Shown here piece after piece: positions 1 through 14,100 of a stretch of 64,000 nucleotides of DNA. This stretch comes from Orientallactaga sibirica. Taxonomy: Eukaryota > Chordata > Mammalia > Rodentia > Dipodidae. The notes below the pieces were generated by a model. It ran no database searches. It saw only the letters and a program-made list of their open reading frames with translations, and was not told the DNA's origin. Each line of letters starts with the position of its first letter. The first letter of the stretch is position 1. The stretch covers positions 4,216,001 to 4,280,000 of the forward strand of contig JAEOAD010000055.1 in assembly GCA_036365145.1 (NCBI GenBank). The letters run 5' to 3'. The translations under genes and the position numbers were made by a program.

Positions 1-1780
1 CTGCTGTGTGACCTCAGGCAGGTCTCTTCCCTCTGTGGGCCTCAGGGTGGAAGCACCATGTGATGTTCAGGGGAAGTATAGGAGCAGAAAACAGGGGTAC
101 CTACTCCTGTGTCTGGGAGGCAAAACAAATCAGAGACCAGAAAGATGGCTGCAGGAGAGGAGGTGGGTTGTGAGCCAGGAGGAGGGAGGAGCGCGAGCAA
201 AGCGTGAGTGCCAAAGCCTGGAGGAGGATGTGGGGGTCATCAGTAGAAACAGACGTATCTGGAGAGGAGATGGAGCCAGCTCAGGAGGGCTTAAGCGCTG
301 CAGTGGATATGCCACGTTATCCAAGGACGTCTGCCTCACAGGCAGGATGAGCCTCCTGCCGAGGAGTCTTGGGACCCAACACCCAGGTTCCAACCTCAGC
401 TTCACACAAGCCTCCTCCCCTCTATCAACTCATTTCCGCATCTGTAAATTAGGGCTGCCAGCCCCTACTTCATAAATGGTCATGTGGCTGGCCACACAAG
501 TTGGTATACACAAACCACTTAATACCAGCATCCAGTATACAGTAGGTATGCCGTAAGTGCAGGGATGCTATCAATGATGCAAGCCACAGCCTGTCTGGCA
601 CCCCAGCCCACTGGATCCCCCTTCTCTAGCATCCTTTCCAGATTCTGATTCTCAGAGCCTGGCATCCTTGCCTGTCCCTTGGAAGAGTCTACCAGAAGGG
701 GCTGCTAGGTCACAGATGGGGATGAAGACCTGAGTGGGGGTGATGCTGGGGACCCCTTTCCTAGCTTCTCAACCATCTGAAACTGCCCCAGGTCACCAGC
801 TCCTGGACCAGCATAAGGGGCAGGGTAGGGGTCAGGATGCCCACTGTATGGTGGGGGCCACTCAATCTCCCAATTTCAGCTGACAAGCACCTCTACATCA
901 CCGGTGACCTTCCAGGACGGGGCTCTAATCCACAGATAGGAACCGGGACCAGAAAGAAGAAGACATTTGGCCAAAGCGACACAGAAGTTGGTGGGCAGGC
1001 TGGAACTCCAAGTCAGGAGCCAGGGAACACAGAATGGATCACAGAGGCTCGTGATGTCTTTTCTGAGGCCCCAACAGTCACTGTCTTCTCTGCAACCCTT
1101 CCCCTGCCGCTGCTCCATGCCATGTCCAGCCACAGGTGATCCATTCAGCATTTCTTACTCACAGCCCTTTCAAGCCTCGGGCCCTGGCTCACTGTATCCC
1201 ACTGCCTGGCTGGAAGCACCTTGCCCAGGCTGGACAATGTGGAAGACAGCTCCTCTTCCAGGAAGCCTCCTCTGCTCTCCAGGCGTCTACACTTCACCTC
1301 CTCAGCCTCCCCCAGTGGTCACTGCCGTGGGTGTTGTCATCACCTTCTACCTACGGGACTGAAAGCTCCTACAGGGCAGAGACTGGAGCTGGTTTTCTGT
1401 GCCCACAATCAGGCACAGAAGGGCTTGCCCATGCAAATCTTAAAGGGATAGACAGATGACAGATGAGTAAACACCAAAAAACAAAAATAAACACAAAATG
1501 ATACTCTTTCCACCCCTCTCTGGATCCACAGACTGGCACTGTAATGTGGCTATCACAGGACCCACACAGAGCTGGCATTTCTTGGCATTTCTTTCTGACC
1601 CCTTCAAGGTTTTGCTTTGACCAGTAGAATTTATCAGGAAAAGCAGTGTGCCTCATACCTGGCTAGAGCCCAGGAGGCTTCTGCCCTCTCTTTAAGATCC
1701 TGTCCATAGCATGTGAACAGTCTCAAGACAGACTGTGGACAGAGCTTAGTTCCCTCAGCCAAGGATCCAACAAGGTAGAG
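1..1780. other. Intron sequence, nothing recognised
   Basis: This should be GC-D intron downstream of exon 13. I see no cyclase exon on the minus strand: the motif expected next, ETIGDAYM, is absent in all frames. No SINE or B1 copy was recognised and GC content is moderate. Several open frames occur but none has family signatures or splice-site support. Confidence 0.5.
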
Positions 1781-1789
1781 AACCTAGCT

Positions 1790-1960
1790 AAGATCAGAGA
1801 GCTGCCACCTTATCCTACCCACAGCTAATCATGGATGTAGGGGTGAGTCCAAGAGAAGCTTCCAGTTGATTTCTAGGCTTATGATAAATGCTGGTCATCT
1901 TATACTACTAGGCTTTGAGGTTATTGGCTGTACAGCAATAGCTAACTGATACAAACATGT
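1790..1960 (+). repeat. 3' end of a MaLR-like rodent repeat (tentative)
   Basis: The segment ends with a run similar to 'agctaactgatacaaa', which resembles the 3' end of the repeat family also seen near 36.9, 41.4, 47.6 and 63.1-63.8 kb. The match is short and degenerate. Confidence 0.3.
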
Positions 1961-2037
1961 ATACGGATGGATGGAAGGCAACTTACAATGTACGGTAGCA
2001 GAGAAGGGCTAGAATGCCAGTCACCTGCCATCCTCAC

Positions 2038-2230
2038 CTTATACACATCGTGGCTCCCCAGAACAGCATCAAACAGTGTGTAGAGGTCGTTGAGCAAACC
2101 CACAACCTCCATGGGCTCACTCAGCGCTGAGATGGTGGTGAAGCCCACAATGTCACTGAAGTAGATGGTAACTTGGTCAAAGTACTCTGGTTCCACGGTT
2201 GCCCCCCTTTTCAGAGCGTCAGCCACAGAC
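2038..2230 (-). CDS. Gucy2d: GC-D exon 13: first part of cyclase catalytic domain
   Basis: This 193-nt exon has acceptor tcccttcag|GTCTGT and donor TATAAG|gtgagg, phase 2 to 0. It reads [20 protein letters not shown], then [20 protein letters not shown] and [16 protein letters not shown], ending SHDVYK. FSDIVGF carries the first metal-binding Asp of class III cyclases. The partner motif with the second Asp (ETIGDAYM) would begin the next exon. It is not visible in the remaining 2 kb, which therefore reads as intron to the window edge. Confidence 0.95.
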
Positions 2231-5200
2231 CTGAAGGGATAAGAGGAGCCAGAATCACAAGGTGAGAACCCTTATTTATTAATTAATTAATTTATTTATT
2301 TTGTTTTATAGAGGTTGCAGGGAGTTTAGATGGGATATTCTGGATCAAGCATGAGAGGGGACTGTTCTGCTGGCTGTCCTGGAGCAGATACCTATCCTAG
2401 CTTTTTCTTCTTTATTTATTTATTTTTATTTTTTTACTTTTTATTTAGAGAGACAGAGAGAGAGAGAGAGAATGGGCATGCCAGTGGCCTCTCGGCCACT
2501 GTGAACCAACTCCAGATGCGTGCACTCCCTTGTGGGCAAGTGCGGCATTGCACCCTTGTGTCACTTTTTGCATCTGGCTAAACGTGGGACCTGGAGAATT
2601 GAACTGGCATTCCTAGGCTTGGCAGGCAGGAGCCTTAACCGCCAAGCCATATCTCCAGCCCTGTCCTAGCTTCTTCTGAGGTTAAGTGTGAGCACTGTGT
2701 CCCCTCCTTGCTCTCAGGACATGAGACAGCAGGAGATCAACATTTAAGTGCCTGACACGTGGTAAGGACCTAAAAACTATAGTGGATAGGGGTTGGAGAG
2801 ATGGCTCATTGGTTAAGGCACTTGCCTGCAGAACCTATGACCCGAGTTTGATTCCCCAGTACCCAATTAAAACCAGATGCACAAAGTGGCACGTGCATCT
2901 GGAGTTTGGTTTGCGGCACCTAGAGGGCTTGGTACACCCCTTCTCTCACTTTTCTCTCTCTCTCTCCCTTTGCAAATAAATAAAGAGTTAAAAAAATACA
3001 TTGGACAAGGAGCTGGGGAGATATCCCAGTAGATCAAATGCTTGTCACACAAGCACAAGGACCTGAGTTCAGATCCCCAGCACCCACTTAGAAGCCAGCT
3101 GTAATCCCAGTACCCAGGAGATAAGAGGCTGATTCCCCAGGGCAAGCTGACTAGCTAGACTAGCTGAATCAATGTGTTCTGGGTTCCACAAGAGATCCTA
3201 CCTCAAGAAAATAGTATGGACAGCAATAGAAGAGGTAACACCCAATGTTAACCTCTGGCCTCCACACACATGCACACACATGTGTACCTACACACACACA
3301 CACACACACTGGATAAATGAGCTAGAATGAATGACTGAACAAGTTCATGAAGCCCAGATTCTCTGAGCACCCCAGAGCCCAGCAGGAAGGAGACCCTGGA
3401 GGCACCTCACGTCCCTGGGGCCACTCACGGAGGGAGCATCTGGGAAAGCAGCCTTTCTGTCTTCCGCCTCTCCAATTCCAGCTCCTCCGTCCGCTCCTGC
3501 ACCAGGTCTTCCAGGTTCTGGGAATACTTCTCCAGCATCCGCAGCATGGAGTCAGCAACACTGCTCTTCTTGCCTCGAGTGATGCTCTTGAACTGAAGAT
3601 GGAACAAGCTCTCATGATGTTCATTCGCTTCAGACCAGTGCATCCTAGCCTGTGGTCTGGGATTCTGGGAGTGAGCCTGGGGCAGATGGATTGAAGTGGG
3701 AAGCAGATGCGTAGATAAGGAGGCGACAACAGCTCTAACAGGAAAAGGCACAGATGGAAGGAAATCTCTGAGTGGGGTGATTAGGCAGGAATAGGCACCT
3801 TTGCGAGAGAGCATGTGCCCAGTCCAACATTACCATCAAAACCACACAACCCAGGCTGGAGAGATGGCTTAGCACTTAGGGCGCCTGCCTGCAAAGCCTA
3901 AGAACTCATGTTCAAATCTCCAGGTTCTATGTAGCCAGACACACAGTGACACAAGTGTGAAATGTCACACATGTGCACAAGGGGGCCCACACATCTGGAG
4001 TTTGTTCACAGCACGCTGAAGGTCCTGGTGTGTGCCTCTCTTTCTCTCAAAAACAAATAAACAAACAAACAAAACAAAACAAAAACCACAACCCTATTAC
4101 ATGGGGCCTCATAGCAACCAGTGGCTTGAGCATTCTTTGATTTTCTTAAAGATATTGATGGACAATGGATGGATGGATGGATACATGCATGCATGCATGG
4201 CCAGCTGGCTGCCTGCCTGGATGGATGGTGGATGGATGAATGGATGGGCGGATAGACAGTTGGGTAATGGTAAATGGATAAATAGAACGTATAAATTCTA
4301 TCTCATTTTTATCCCCCCTTAAATATGTGAGGGCCTTAGGGTCGAAAGAGACTAAAGATCCAGGGATACAAAAGTTTCCAGGAGAGAGTGAAGTTAGCAC
4401 GCAAAATGCATGCTAGAAGTTGATCGTTATTTTGGATATGTTTCCTAGCAACAAAACAAAGAGGTAAATATAGATTACACAATCAGCAAGTCCCCAAGAT
4501 AATGGAGTGCATTTCTGTAAAGAAGCACACTACTTCCAGTGCCAAACAAAGAGAAATACCTCTCTGGGGTCTTCACATGAGGACCCTGTGTGTGGTCATA
4601 AACTTCCCCATCAATGACAAGCCTTCAGGAAATCTACCAGAACCTTCCCCAGCGTGGCTTACTCCTTCCCAAAGTGAAGAAACAGACGAAGAATGGGAAA
4701 AGTGAAAGTGCCTATTCTTGTCTAAATCCAACAGCTTCAGCGTGTGCATGTGCATGCCTGAGTGTGTGTGCATGTGCATGTGCATGCATGTGTGTGTGTG
4801 TGTGTGTGTACTACTTAATACTTCTTTCAGCCATGTGTCTGCAAGGAGGAGTGACAGCAGCCCCTGATGTGTACCTACTGTGTGTTGCTCATTAAAAGCA
4901 GAAGCACAATATAAAAGTCAGGATGGGGCTGGAGAGAGAGATGGCTTAGCAGTTAAGGCACTTGCCTGCAAAGTCTAAGGACCCAGGTTCGACTCTCCAG
5001 AATCCACGTAAGCCAGACGCACAAGGTGACACAAGCACACAAGCACACAAGCTAGCACAACCACTGCAGTGGTTAGAGGCCCTGATGTCCCAATTCTCTC
5101 TCTTTCTCTCTTACTTTCTCTCTCATAAAATAAATAATAATTTTTTTAAAAGTCAGAATGGGCAAGATGACCTTGAAATACCAGCAAGAACATGCTGACA

Positions 5201-5243
5201 AGGCCACCTCTGCATTGAGGGCCATTGTTTGTTTATTTATTTA

Positions 5244-5283
<40 letters not shown>

Positions 5284-5627
5284 ACAGAGAGAGAGATAAA
5301 GAGAATGGGTGTGCCAGGGCCTTCACTCACTGCAAATGAACTCCAGACCCATGCACCATGTTATGCATCCGGCTTACCTGGGTCCTAGGAAAGTGAACCT
5401 GGGTACTCTGGCTTAATAGGCAAATGCCTTAACTGCTAAGTCATTCTCTCCAGCCACCACCACCCCCGCCCTTTTAAATAAAGAAACAGTATCAGCTGGG
5501 CATACTGGTGTACACCTTTAATCCCAGCACTTGGGAGTCTGAAGTATGAGGATCACTGTTTGAGGCCAGCCCGAGACTACATAGTGAATTTCAAGTCAGC
5601 CTGAGCTAGAAAGAGATGAAAAATTGA

Positions 5628-5684
<57 letters not shown>

Positions 5685-5811
5685 GGAGGAAGGAAGGAAG
5701 GGGGGAGGGAGGGGAGGGGGGGGAGGGAAGGAGGGAAGGAGGAAGGGAGGGAGGAGGGAAGGGAGGAAGGGAGGAAGGGAGGAAGGGAAGAAGGGAGGAA
5801 GGGAGAAAGAG

Positions 5812-5858
<47 letters not shown>

Positions 5859-8800
5859 AGCTGGGTGTGGTGGCACATGCCTTTAATCCTAGCACTTGGG
5901 AGGCAGAGGTAGGAGGATTGCCATGAGTTCAAGGCCACCCTGAGACTACATAGTTAGTTCCAGGTCAGCCTAGACCAGAGTGAAACCCTACCTCGAAAAA
6001 AAAAAAAAAAAAAAAAGAAAGAAAAAGAAAGAGGATCTGAGAGGAGGAATAATTTACCTGTCAAGGGGCACACAGTGGTAGAATTGAGTTTCAAACTAAA
6101 GTCTTTTTGTATTTATTTTATCATGTACACCCCACTAAGTTATCATTTGGATTTTTTTCCCATTGCGTTCCTCTTGTAATGCCCAGGAACACAATCATAG
6201 GATCTGTGAATGACAATAATTTCCCATTTCCTTTCCATTGTTTACTTTCTCGTCAAATTGCACTGGCTGCTATTCCCAGGCAATGTGAGGGAAACATAAG
6301 CCCAGGTCTTTGACTTCAAGGTCAGTGTTCTTCCTCCTGTTCCTCTCTCCCTCTCTCCCTCTCAGAGAACTACTTTTTAAACAACATAGTTGGCTCCCTT
6401 AATGACCCAGCTAAGGTACACGATTAACTTCCCTGAGAGAGTAGGCAAGCGACGGCATGGGTGTGATTCTGGCCTTTAGCCTCTTCCATAGTGTGACCGA
6501 ATCCCCACTTCCAACATTCTGAAGGCGGTGGGTGCTCATGCAGTCTTTTTGCCATGAGCCACAGGCAAGGGTCTTCCTCACAGTCACCGCTCATTCAAGG
6601 TCAGTGCCTCCTCCTGTGGCTTGCTAGCCATGACCACCTCTGACTCTCTGGAAAGATCCCACTCTGGTATTTTAGGAAGTGGTTGCTGTCCAACCTTGCA
6701 AGTGACCCTTTCAAGTTCCCTTACTTGGAAGTCCAGGTCACCATCTGTAAAGTGGGGCACCACCCTTGATGCTGCAGTGCACATAGAAGATGCTACGTGA
6801 CCATCTCCAGGAGCCCCACGGGCTGCACAGACTTCCTCTGTCTGCCAGTCTGTGTCCCTCCTTACCTGTCCCCATATCCCTCTTGCTCGCTGAACCTCAC
6901 CTTGGCAACTTGTCACTGGGGAGTGCAGAGTGGGAAGGGAAGGCTGATGGGCCGGCCCTTGAGAAGCACAAGCTTGTCAGCCAGGCCCACCGAGCCCCAA
7001 GGAGGACTCTTGTAGGTTTGCCACACCCCTCCTGCTTCAGTCCCAAAGCAGGTCGGAGACTCCAGAGTCCCCTCTTGTTTTCCCCTCATTGATTGGGGAA
7101 CCAGTGCCCTCTCCATGGCCACTAACAGACCCTGTTTAGGTTGTCAGGAGACATGGTTCAGGGTGGAGCTCCCCGAGGAGCTCTGAAGACAGACAGACAG
7201 ACAGACAGGCAGACAGACAGACAGAGCTCCAGTCCTATGATTCACTTGGGCAAGTCCCCTCCCCCTTCTCTGTCTCATTTCTCCTGCAGAGCCAAGACAA
7301 TAGCATGTTGCCACAAGGATGGAGTGGCCATGGCCATGGTCCCCAGAATGACGGCAGTGAGAACATTCCGAGAGGCCAGTGGGGCTGCTGGCCTGCACCT
7401 CCTGCCTGCATGGCATTTCTAAGCTCCAAAGACAGAATGGAGCTTGCATGGTGCTGAAGGAGGCCCATGGGTGGGGGATGGCTCGGAAGCACCCTGCTCC
7501 TCCAGGGAACACTGACCTGCGTGTAGATCTGGTCCAGGCTCAGTCTGTCATCCGGAGCTTCCTCCCAGCACTGCTTCATCAGCTGGATGCACTCGGGCGG
7601 CCCTTGGTCAGGGGTCACCAGGGGCCGGCACAGAGGAGGGGGAGACACCACCTTCTGGATGATTTCTGCAATAAACCCCATGGGTACCCTGGGTCAAGGT
7701 GTCCTGAGGACTTGTGGGAAGGGCCTTGTGGGAAGCAGGACAGGCCTAAGGGAGTGGGGATTGGGCCCTAAGGATGCTGCTAGACTCCCTCTTTCCCATC
7801 CTTGGGTGTGGTTGGCCTGTGCACATAACTTTGTGGGGTCTTCTAGAACTGCTCAGACTTAGGGTCAGGAGATTTGAACCCTGGATTTGCCAACACCTCT
7901 CCATGAGACGGTGGAGAAGATATAACCCCTCATAGCGCCAGTCTCTCCATCTGCTAACTGGACTCAGTAAACTGTCTTCTTAAGAGAGATGCTGGGCTGG
8001 AGAGATGGCTTAGTGGTTAAGGCACATGCCTGCGAAGCCTAAGGACCCAAGTTCGATTCTCCAGGTCCCACTTAAGCCAGATGCACATGGTGGCACATGC
8101 ATCTGGAGTTTTTTTTGCAGTGGCCAGAGGGCCTAGAGTGCCTATTTTCTCTCTCCCTGTCTCTAGTAAATAAATAAATACAAATAAAATCTTTTTTACA
8201 AAAGAGGGGTGCTGAGGAGAAGGTGGCAGGGCTTAATACCTGGCGTCTGGAATGGTTTCTCCATGGCCAGTGTTCTGTTGCCAACGTGCTTAAAACCTGG
8301 ATGGAATGGCTCTTTCCACCAGATCCGCCACCCCGAGACCAGCACCCACTCCACACAAGAGTGAGGCAAAGCTTGTCACTTCTCACTCACCATTTCCCCA
8401 GGACAACCCTGTTGTGCATCCTCCTGGCTCCACTCCATGGAACGAGGACTACCCCACTAAGCCGGGGCAGAGAGCCATCCTCTCGCTCTGACTCTGCTGC
8501 TGATCATTGCTCCCTGCCTAACAACTTTTGGGAGATGAAGGAGCCCAGAGACCCTCAAGTCTGGGAGGAAGAGGCTCTGGAGCCCAAGCTCAGGTCAGCA
8601 CGGGGCTTTAGTCATCCCTTTACACTCTACACAAGTCAGGTCTCCTCTCCGAGCCTCAGTTTCCTCACTACACAATGGGTAGTAGCTATTGAAAAGTTAA
8701 TAAGTCGGGGGGGGGGGTCCCAGCAAGCAGTAAATGAGTCACAGACGTTACTGGAGACATGCTGGTCCCGAAACAGGCTTTAACACGGAGGAAATTCCTC

Positions 8801-11117
8801 TGGGTTGTAAATAACTTTGCAAACCACAGCCTGATAAGGTCACCTGTGGCACAGGAGCCATTGCCCCAAACCATGCAAGCAGGCTATTATTAAAAACTAG
8901 TGGAGCCATACCTAAGAGTCATAGCTGGGAAATCAAGTCAGTAAAGGAAATAGCTCTGTTCCGGTTGCTTTTCCTTTTTCTCTTTCTTTCCCCATTCTCT
9001 GCCCTGCCTGCCCCTTCCCTTTAAATATCCAGCTCAGCTGTGTCTGAACCCATCAGCCTTGCACATCACACATAGGGAATGCGGCTCGCCGCCCCTCACC
9101 ATTCACCCGCTTGCTCTCCAATAAAGAACGGCCTGTTGTTGAGGGTGTGTGTTCTCCCTCTTTATTTCTACATTGCTTTAGTTGGTCTCAGCCCCGATTC
9201 TGATCCAGCAGCTATAATATTATATAAGCTCCTGGGCACAGCACAGGAACCTCATGGAGCCTGTGAGAAGAAGGCTTTTCCTGGATTTCAGTTTGCTTCC
9301 CCAGGACCCACATAAGCCGGATGCACAAGGTGGTGCATGTATCTGGAGTTTGTTGTTGTTGTTGTTGTTGTTGTTTGAGCTCAGGCTGACCTGGAATTCA
9401 CTATGTAGTCTCAGGCTGACCTCAAACTCACGGTGATCCTCCTACCTCAGCCTCCCAAGTGCTGGGATTAAAGGCATGCATCACCATACCCAGCTTGGAG
9501 TTTGTTTAAAGTGGCTGGAGGTCCTGGTGTGCCCTTTCTTTCTATCTGCCTCTTTCTCTCTTAAGTAAATAATAAATAAATCGAAATGTGAGACTCAGGA
9601 GAAAACCTAGGAACCCCTAAAGCCACACCCCTCGAGCCACTCAGGCAGGTAGAGAACGACTCCTGTGCGCCCGACTCTTCGTCTAGAGTGCAAATCTGTG
9701 TATGCAGACATCTCCAGGCCGGCGTCCTAGTCTCCCTTTTACATATGAGGAAGCTGAGGCTCAGGCTAAAGCAAATAGGTGTGACACTGACCTTCAGCCA
9801 AGTCCCCCAAGCTAATCTCTAAACCCTGTGTTCCTTGGGGCTGAAGAAAGCATACCCAGGAAGCAGCAGGCTTGGCCTGAGCCCCGTGCAAGGGTGATCT
9901 AGGCACTGCATGCAAAGCCTGATACAGCCTACTTGCAGAGCTTTGCCGGGAGACATGGCTTGCAGACCCCATCTGGGAGGTCCTGTCCTTCCATGGCAGG
10001 TAAAAGATGAACAAATTCTGCAAAAGTCTTCTCCGCTGTCCCTCCGCCACCTCATGAACCCAGATCTGGAATGAGCACTGTCAACTGAGCAGAGCTTTGA
10101 TGGGGGAAGGGGGTGGGACCAGGCTCCCTGGCAGTTAAAAAGGCCATCCACCAGGGTGGGCTCAGCTCTGCCTCTCTCCTGTCTTGGGCTGAAGTGCCAG
10201 AGAATCCATGGGGACAGGTCCCTGGGACAGGGATATAGTGGAGACATAGCACAGGGAAAAATGCAGGAGCAGCTTGGGGCCCAGGGAGCCCTGACATAAC
10301 ACAGAAGGGAGGAGACATTTCTAAAGTCAGGCCCTGAAATTGGGACCAGAAGAGAGAATACAGAGCCTGTGATGATAGGGAATGTGGGTGGCTAATATAT
10401 ACACTTGGAAGAATGGGGACAATAAGGTCCCTGTAGGTACCCCACTTGGGCAGGTCACCAAGCCTCCAAATACTAAGTGGCCTGGCCATATCAGCCATGG
10501 GGCTGCTGTCTGGCACATTTTTATAGGATCTCCATTTTAGGGTGTTTTTTTTGCACATGTATATGCATCCTGTAGAGAGGTGTGTGTGCATGTTTGTGTG
10601 TGTGTGTGTATGTGTGTGGAGGCCAGAGGTAGACACTGGGTGGTTTCCTCAATTGCTCTCCACCTTTTATTTTAAAAATATTACTTATTTAGCTGGGCGT
10701 GGTAGTGCATGCCTTTAATCCCAGCACTCCGGAAGCAGAGGTAGGAGGATCACCATGAGTTCGAGGCCACCCTGACACTACATAGTGAATTCTAGGTCAG
10801 CTTGGACTAGAGTGACGCCCTACCTCGAAAAACCAAATAAATAAATAAAAATATTATTAATTAATTAATTTATTAATTTATTTATTTATGAGAGAGTCAG
10901 AGAGAGAGAGAGAGAAAGAGAAAGAGAGAGAGAGAGTGCCAGGACCTCCAGCCACTGCAAATGAACTCAAGATGCATTCACCCCCTTGTGCATCTGACTT
11001 ACATGGGTCCTAGAGAATCAAACTGGAATCCTTTGGTTTTACAGGCAAATGCCTAACCATTAAGCCATCTCTCCAGCCCTAAAATATTATTTATTTATTT
11101 ATTTATTTATTTGTGTT

Positions 11118-11156
<39 letters not shown>

Positions 11157-14100
11157 TCCAGGGCCTCCAGCCACTGCAAACAAATTCCATATGCATGTGC
11201 TACCATGTGCACCTGGCTTACGTGGGACCTGGAGCATCAAACACGGATACTTCGCAGGCAAGCACCTTACCTGCTAAGCCATCTCTCCAGCCTCTCCACC
11301 TTATTTTTGAGACCCGGTCTGTCACTGAGTCTAGAGTTCACTGATCTAGTTAGTGTAGCTGGCCAGCCAATCCTGCGGGTCTTCCTGTCTCCTCCTGTCC
11401 GGCGCTGGGATGGCAGGGCGCATGCCTCCAAGTCCTGCTTTCACAGGGGTGCTGGAGATCCGAGCGCAGGTCCTTCTACCTGTGTGACAAGCTGTTTACC
11501 AACAAAACTGTCTCCTTAGCCCCTTGGGTCTCCATTTTAAATATGAGGAAACTGAGGCTTGGGGAGTGTTGGTGGTTTATGTAAAGCTACACAGCAAATA
11601 AATGATATAGGACTGAGGTCTATATAGACACAAGGTGGCTGGGCTGGGAGAGCTGTGGCTTGGGAAAGAGAGAAAGTGTAACACTGGGAGAAGAAAGGGA
11701 GAAGTTTGAATTTAGAAGCTGATGTCATTAGACCCCAGAACTTGTCAACTGCCCTTTTGGAAGATAGTTAAAGGCTGTAGGGCTTAAGTTAAAAAACAAA
11801 AATGAACAATTTCCACAGTCAGACTTCAGGTATGTGTGCCTATGGGTTATATTCAGGTCCCGATTTCCTACTGATCACAGGTCTCTACAACGATGTGAAC
11901 CTGCAGCCAGGGCCAAGCTGGGGAGGGGAGGAGGGCACAGTACCTTCGGCTGAGAGCCCCAAGGAGCAGTAGGGTGGGCTCCGAGTCAACACCTCCTGCA
12001 GGATGATGCCCAGGCTGAAGACGTCCCCTTTGAAGGTACCCCGCCCAGGCACCCCGGGTCCCCGCAGCAGCTCTGGAGCAGTCCACAACAGTTCTGCAAT
12101 CACAGGGCAGAGCCACACCACCATCACCCTCTGCAACTGGGAGGACCTCGGCACATCTATTCTCTCCAATTCCCAGGTCAAGGGCCTTAGGTTCTCCTAG
12201 AGCAGAAAAGCCATCAATTCAAGGACACAGAACAGAAATTGGAGTGGGCTGGAGAGCTCTCCCTATCCCTACTTCACAAGCACTAGGTTTAAACAGAGAT
12301 CGTAGACCCTACTGGCTAGCCCCTGCTCCTGACCTGACCTTCTGGGGTTGGCTGTGGTCTGGGAGACCTCTGAGATTCCAGGAGTTCCGCATAACCATAG
12401 TCCGTGACCTTGAGCACAAAGCGTCCATCCACCACACAGTTCCGGGACTTGAGACGGCCATGGGGAAGATGTCGATGGTGCAAATACCGCATGCCCTGTG
12501 GTGGACAAATGGAATGGGGACTGGAGACATGGCTTAGAGGTTAAAGAGCTTACCTGAAAAGCCAAAGGACCCAGATTCAATTCCCCAGTACCCACATAAA
12601 GCCAGATGCACAGGTGGCGCATGTGTCTGGAGTTCATTTGCAATGGCTAGAGGCCCTGGTGCACCCATTATCTCCCTCCCTGCAATAAATAATTAAAATA
12701 ATTTTTTTAAAAAACATGGTGGATGGGCAGGAAAAAATGGCTTAGCAGTTAAGGCGTTTGCCTGTGAAGCCTTAGGACCCATGTTCAACTCTCCAGATCC
12801 CACATAAGCCAGACAAACAAAGGTGAGGCAAGCACAAGGTTGCACATGCCCACTAGGTGGCACAAGCATCTGGAGTTTGGTAGCAGTGGCTGAGGCCCTT
12901 ATGTACCAATTCTCTCTCTCTTTCTCTCTCACATGCTCTCTAAAATAAAAATTAAATTAAAATTAAAAATACGGGGAGTGAGAGGGGCTTTGGAATGCCT
13001 ACAGGACTCAAAGGCCTCCTGGCCTCACCTTTTGCATGCTGTTCAGATTTCTGTTATGTGAGTGGAAAGAGGTCAGGTATCGGCATCTCCTGTCTCCCCG
13101 CCCTCCCATCACCTCGGCTCCAGGGGAGGTTCCTCACTCGGATCAGATCCAGCAGCAGAGAAGCCTTGAAGGTCCAGTCTAGCCTCAGGGCCTCATTCCG
13201 CAGCAGGTCCTCCAGGCTGCCACGGGTGCAGTGTTCCAGCACCACAGCACTGACCCCAGGGACCACGAAAAGGCCCAGGCAGGTGGCAACATTCTCATGC
13301 TGCATTTCCCGCATCTGCTGAGGCAATAGGCACCGTAGAGGTCCCCCCGGGGCTCTTCAAAGGCTGGACTTGGTATAATCTATGTTCAGGCAATCAGGAC
13401 TTAGCATTCAACATAGGGATGAGCACAGGGAAGCCCCAGAGATGTAGGGGTGGATGGATGGATGGATGGATGGATGGATGGATGGATGGATGGATGGATG
13501 GATGGATAGGCAGATGAGATGAACAGGTGGGTACATTGATTGGTAGCAGATGGCTGGATGGACAGATATACAAGGGAATGAGTGGGCAGATGGGTGGATA
13601 GATTGATAGATGTATAGAAGATGAGTATGTCTACAAATGAATGATTGGATAGGTGGGTAGATGGATGGTTGGATGGATGAAATGGGTAGATGAACACACA
13701 CACAGGGATTCGATGAGTAGGGTAGATGGGTGAGTGGTCGGATAGACACATTGACGGATGGGCAGAAGAGTGAATGAATGAGCGAACAAGTGAATGGAAA
13801 CACCGTAAGTGGATGAGTGAATGAGCTGTAGCTACCTCCACAGAGTTGGATCTAAGTCTGTCTAAGTTGGGTCTAAGTGATGCTATTGACCTTCGTACTT
13901 TCTGTCCCCTGCAGCCCGTGAGGAAGAAGGATGGGGAGCAGGAGGGATCCCGCCAGCATTAACAGAAAGCAGACTTCCCAATGGGCTGCCCAGTAAGTTA
14001 GAAAGCTGGGACCAAGCAGGGACATCAGTATTTACCCAAACAGGATAGACTGAACTCTTGTCTGGCAAAGGTCCGCCTCACAAAGACGGCTCAGAACTCA

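Noticed and set aside
1..2037. Search for the next GC-D exon (ETIGDAYM...)
   Set aside because: Not present on the minus strand in any frame. The exon is expected beyond the left edge and I do not infer a deletion.
8223..8783. 186-codon plus-strand open frame in a GC-D intron
   Set aside because: No domain, composition looks random, and it has no splice or promoter support.
13401..13841. His/Pro/Ser-rich open frames on the minus strand
   Set aside because: Translation of the (GGAT)n microsatellite; no coding evidence.
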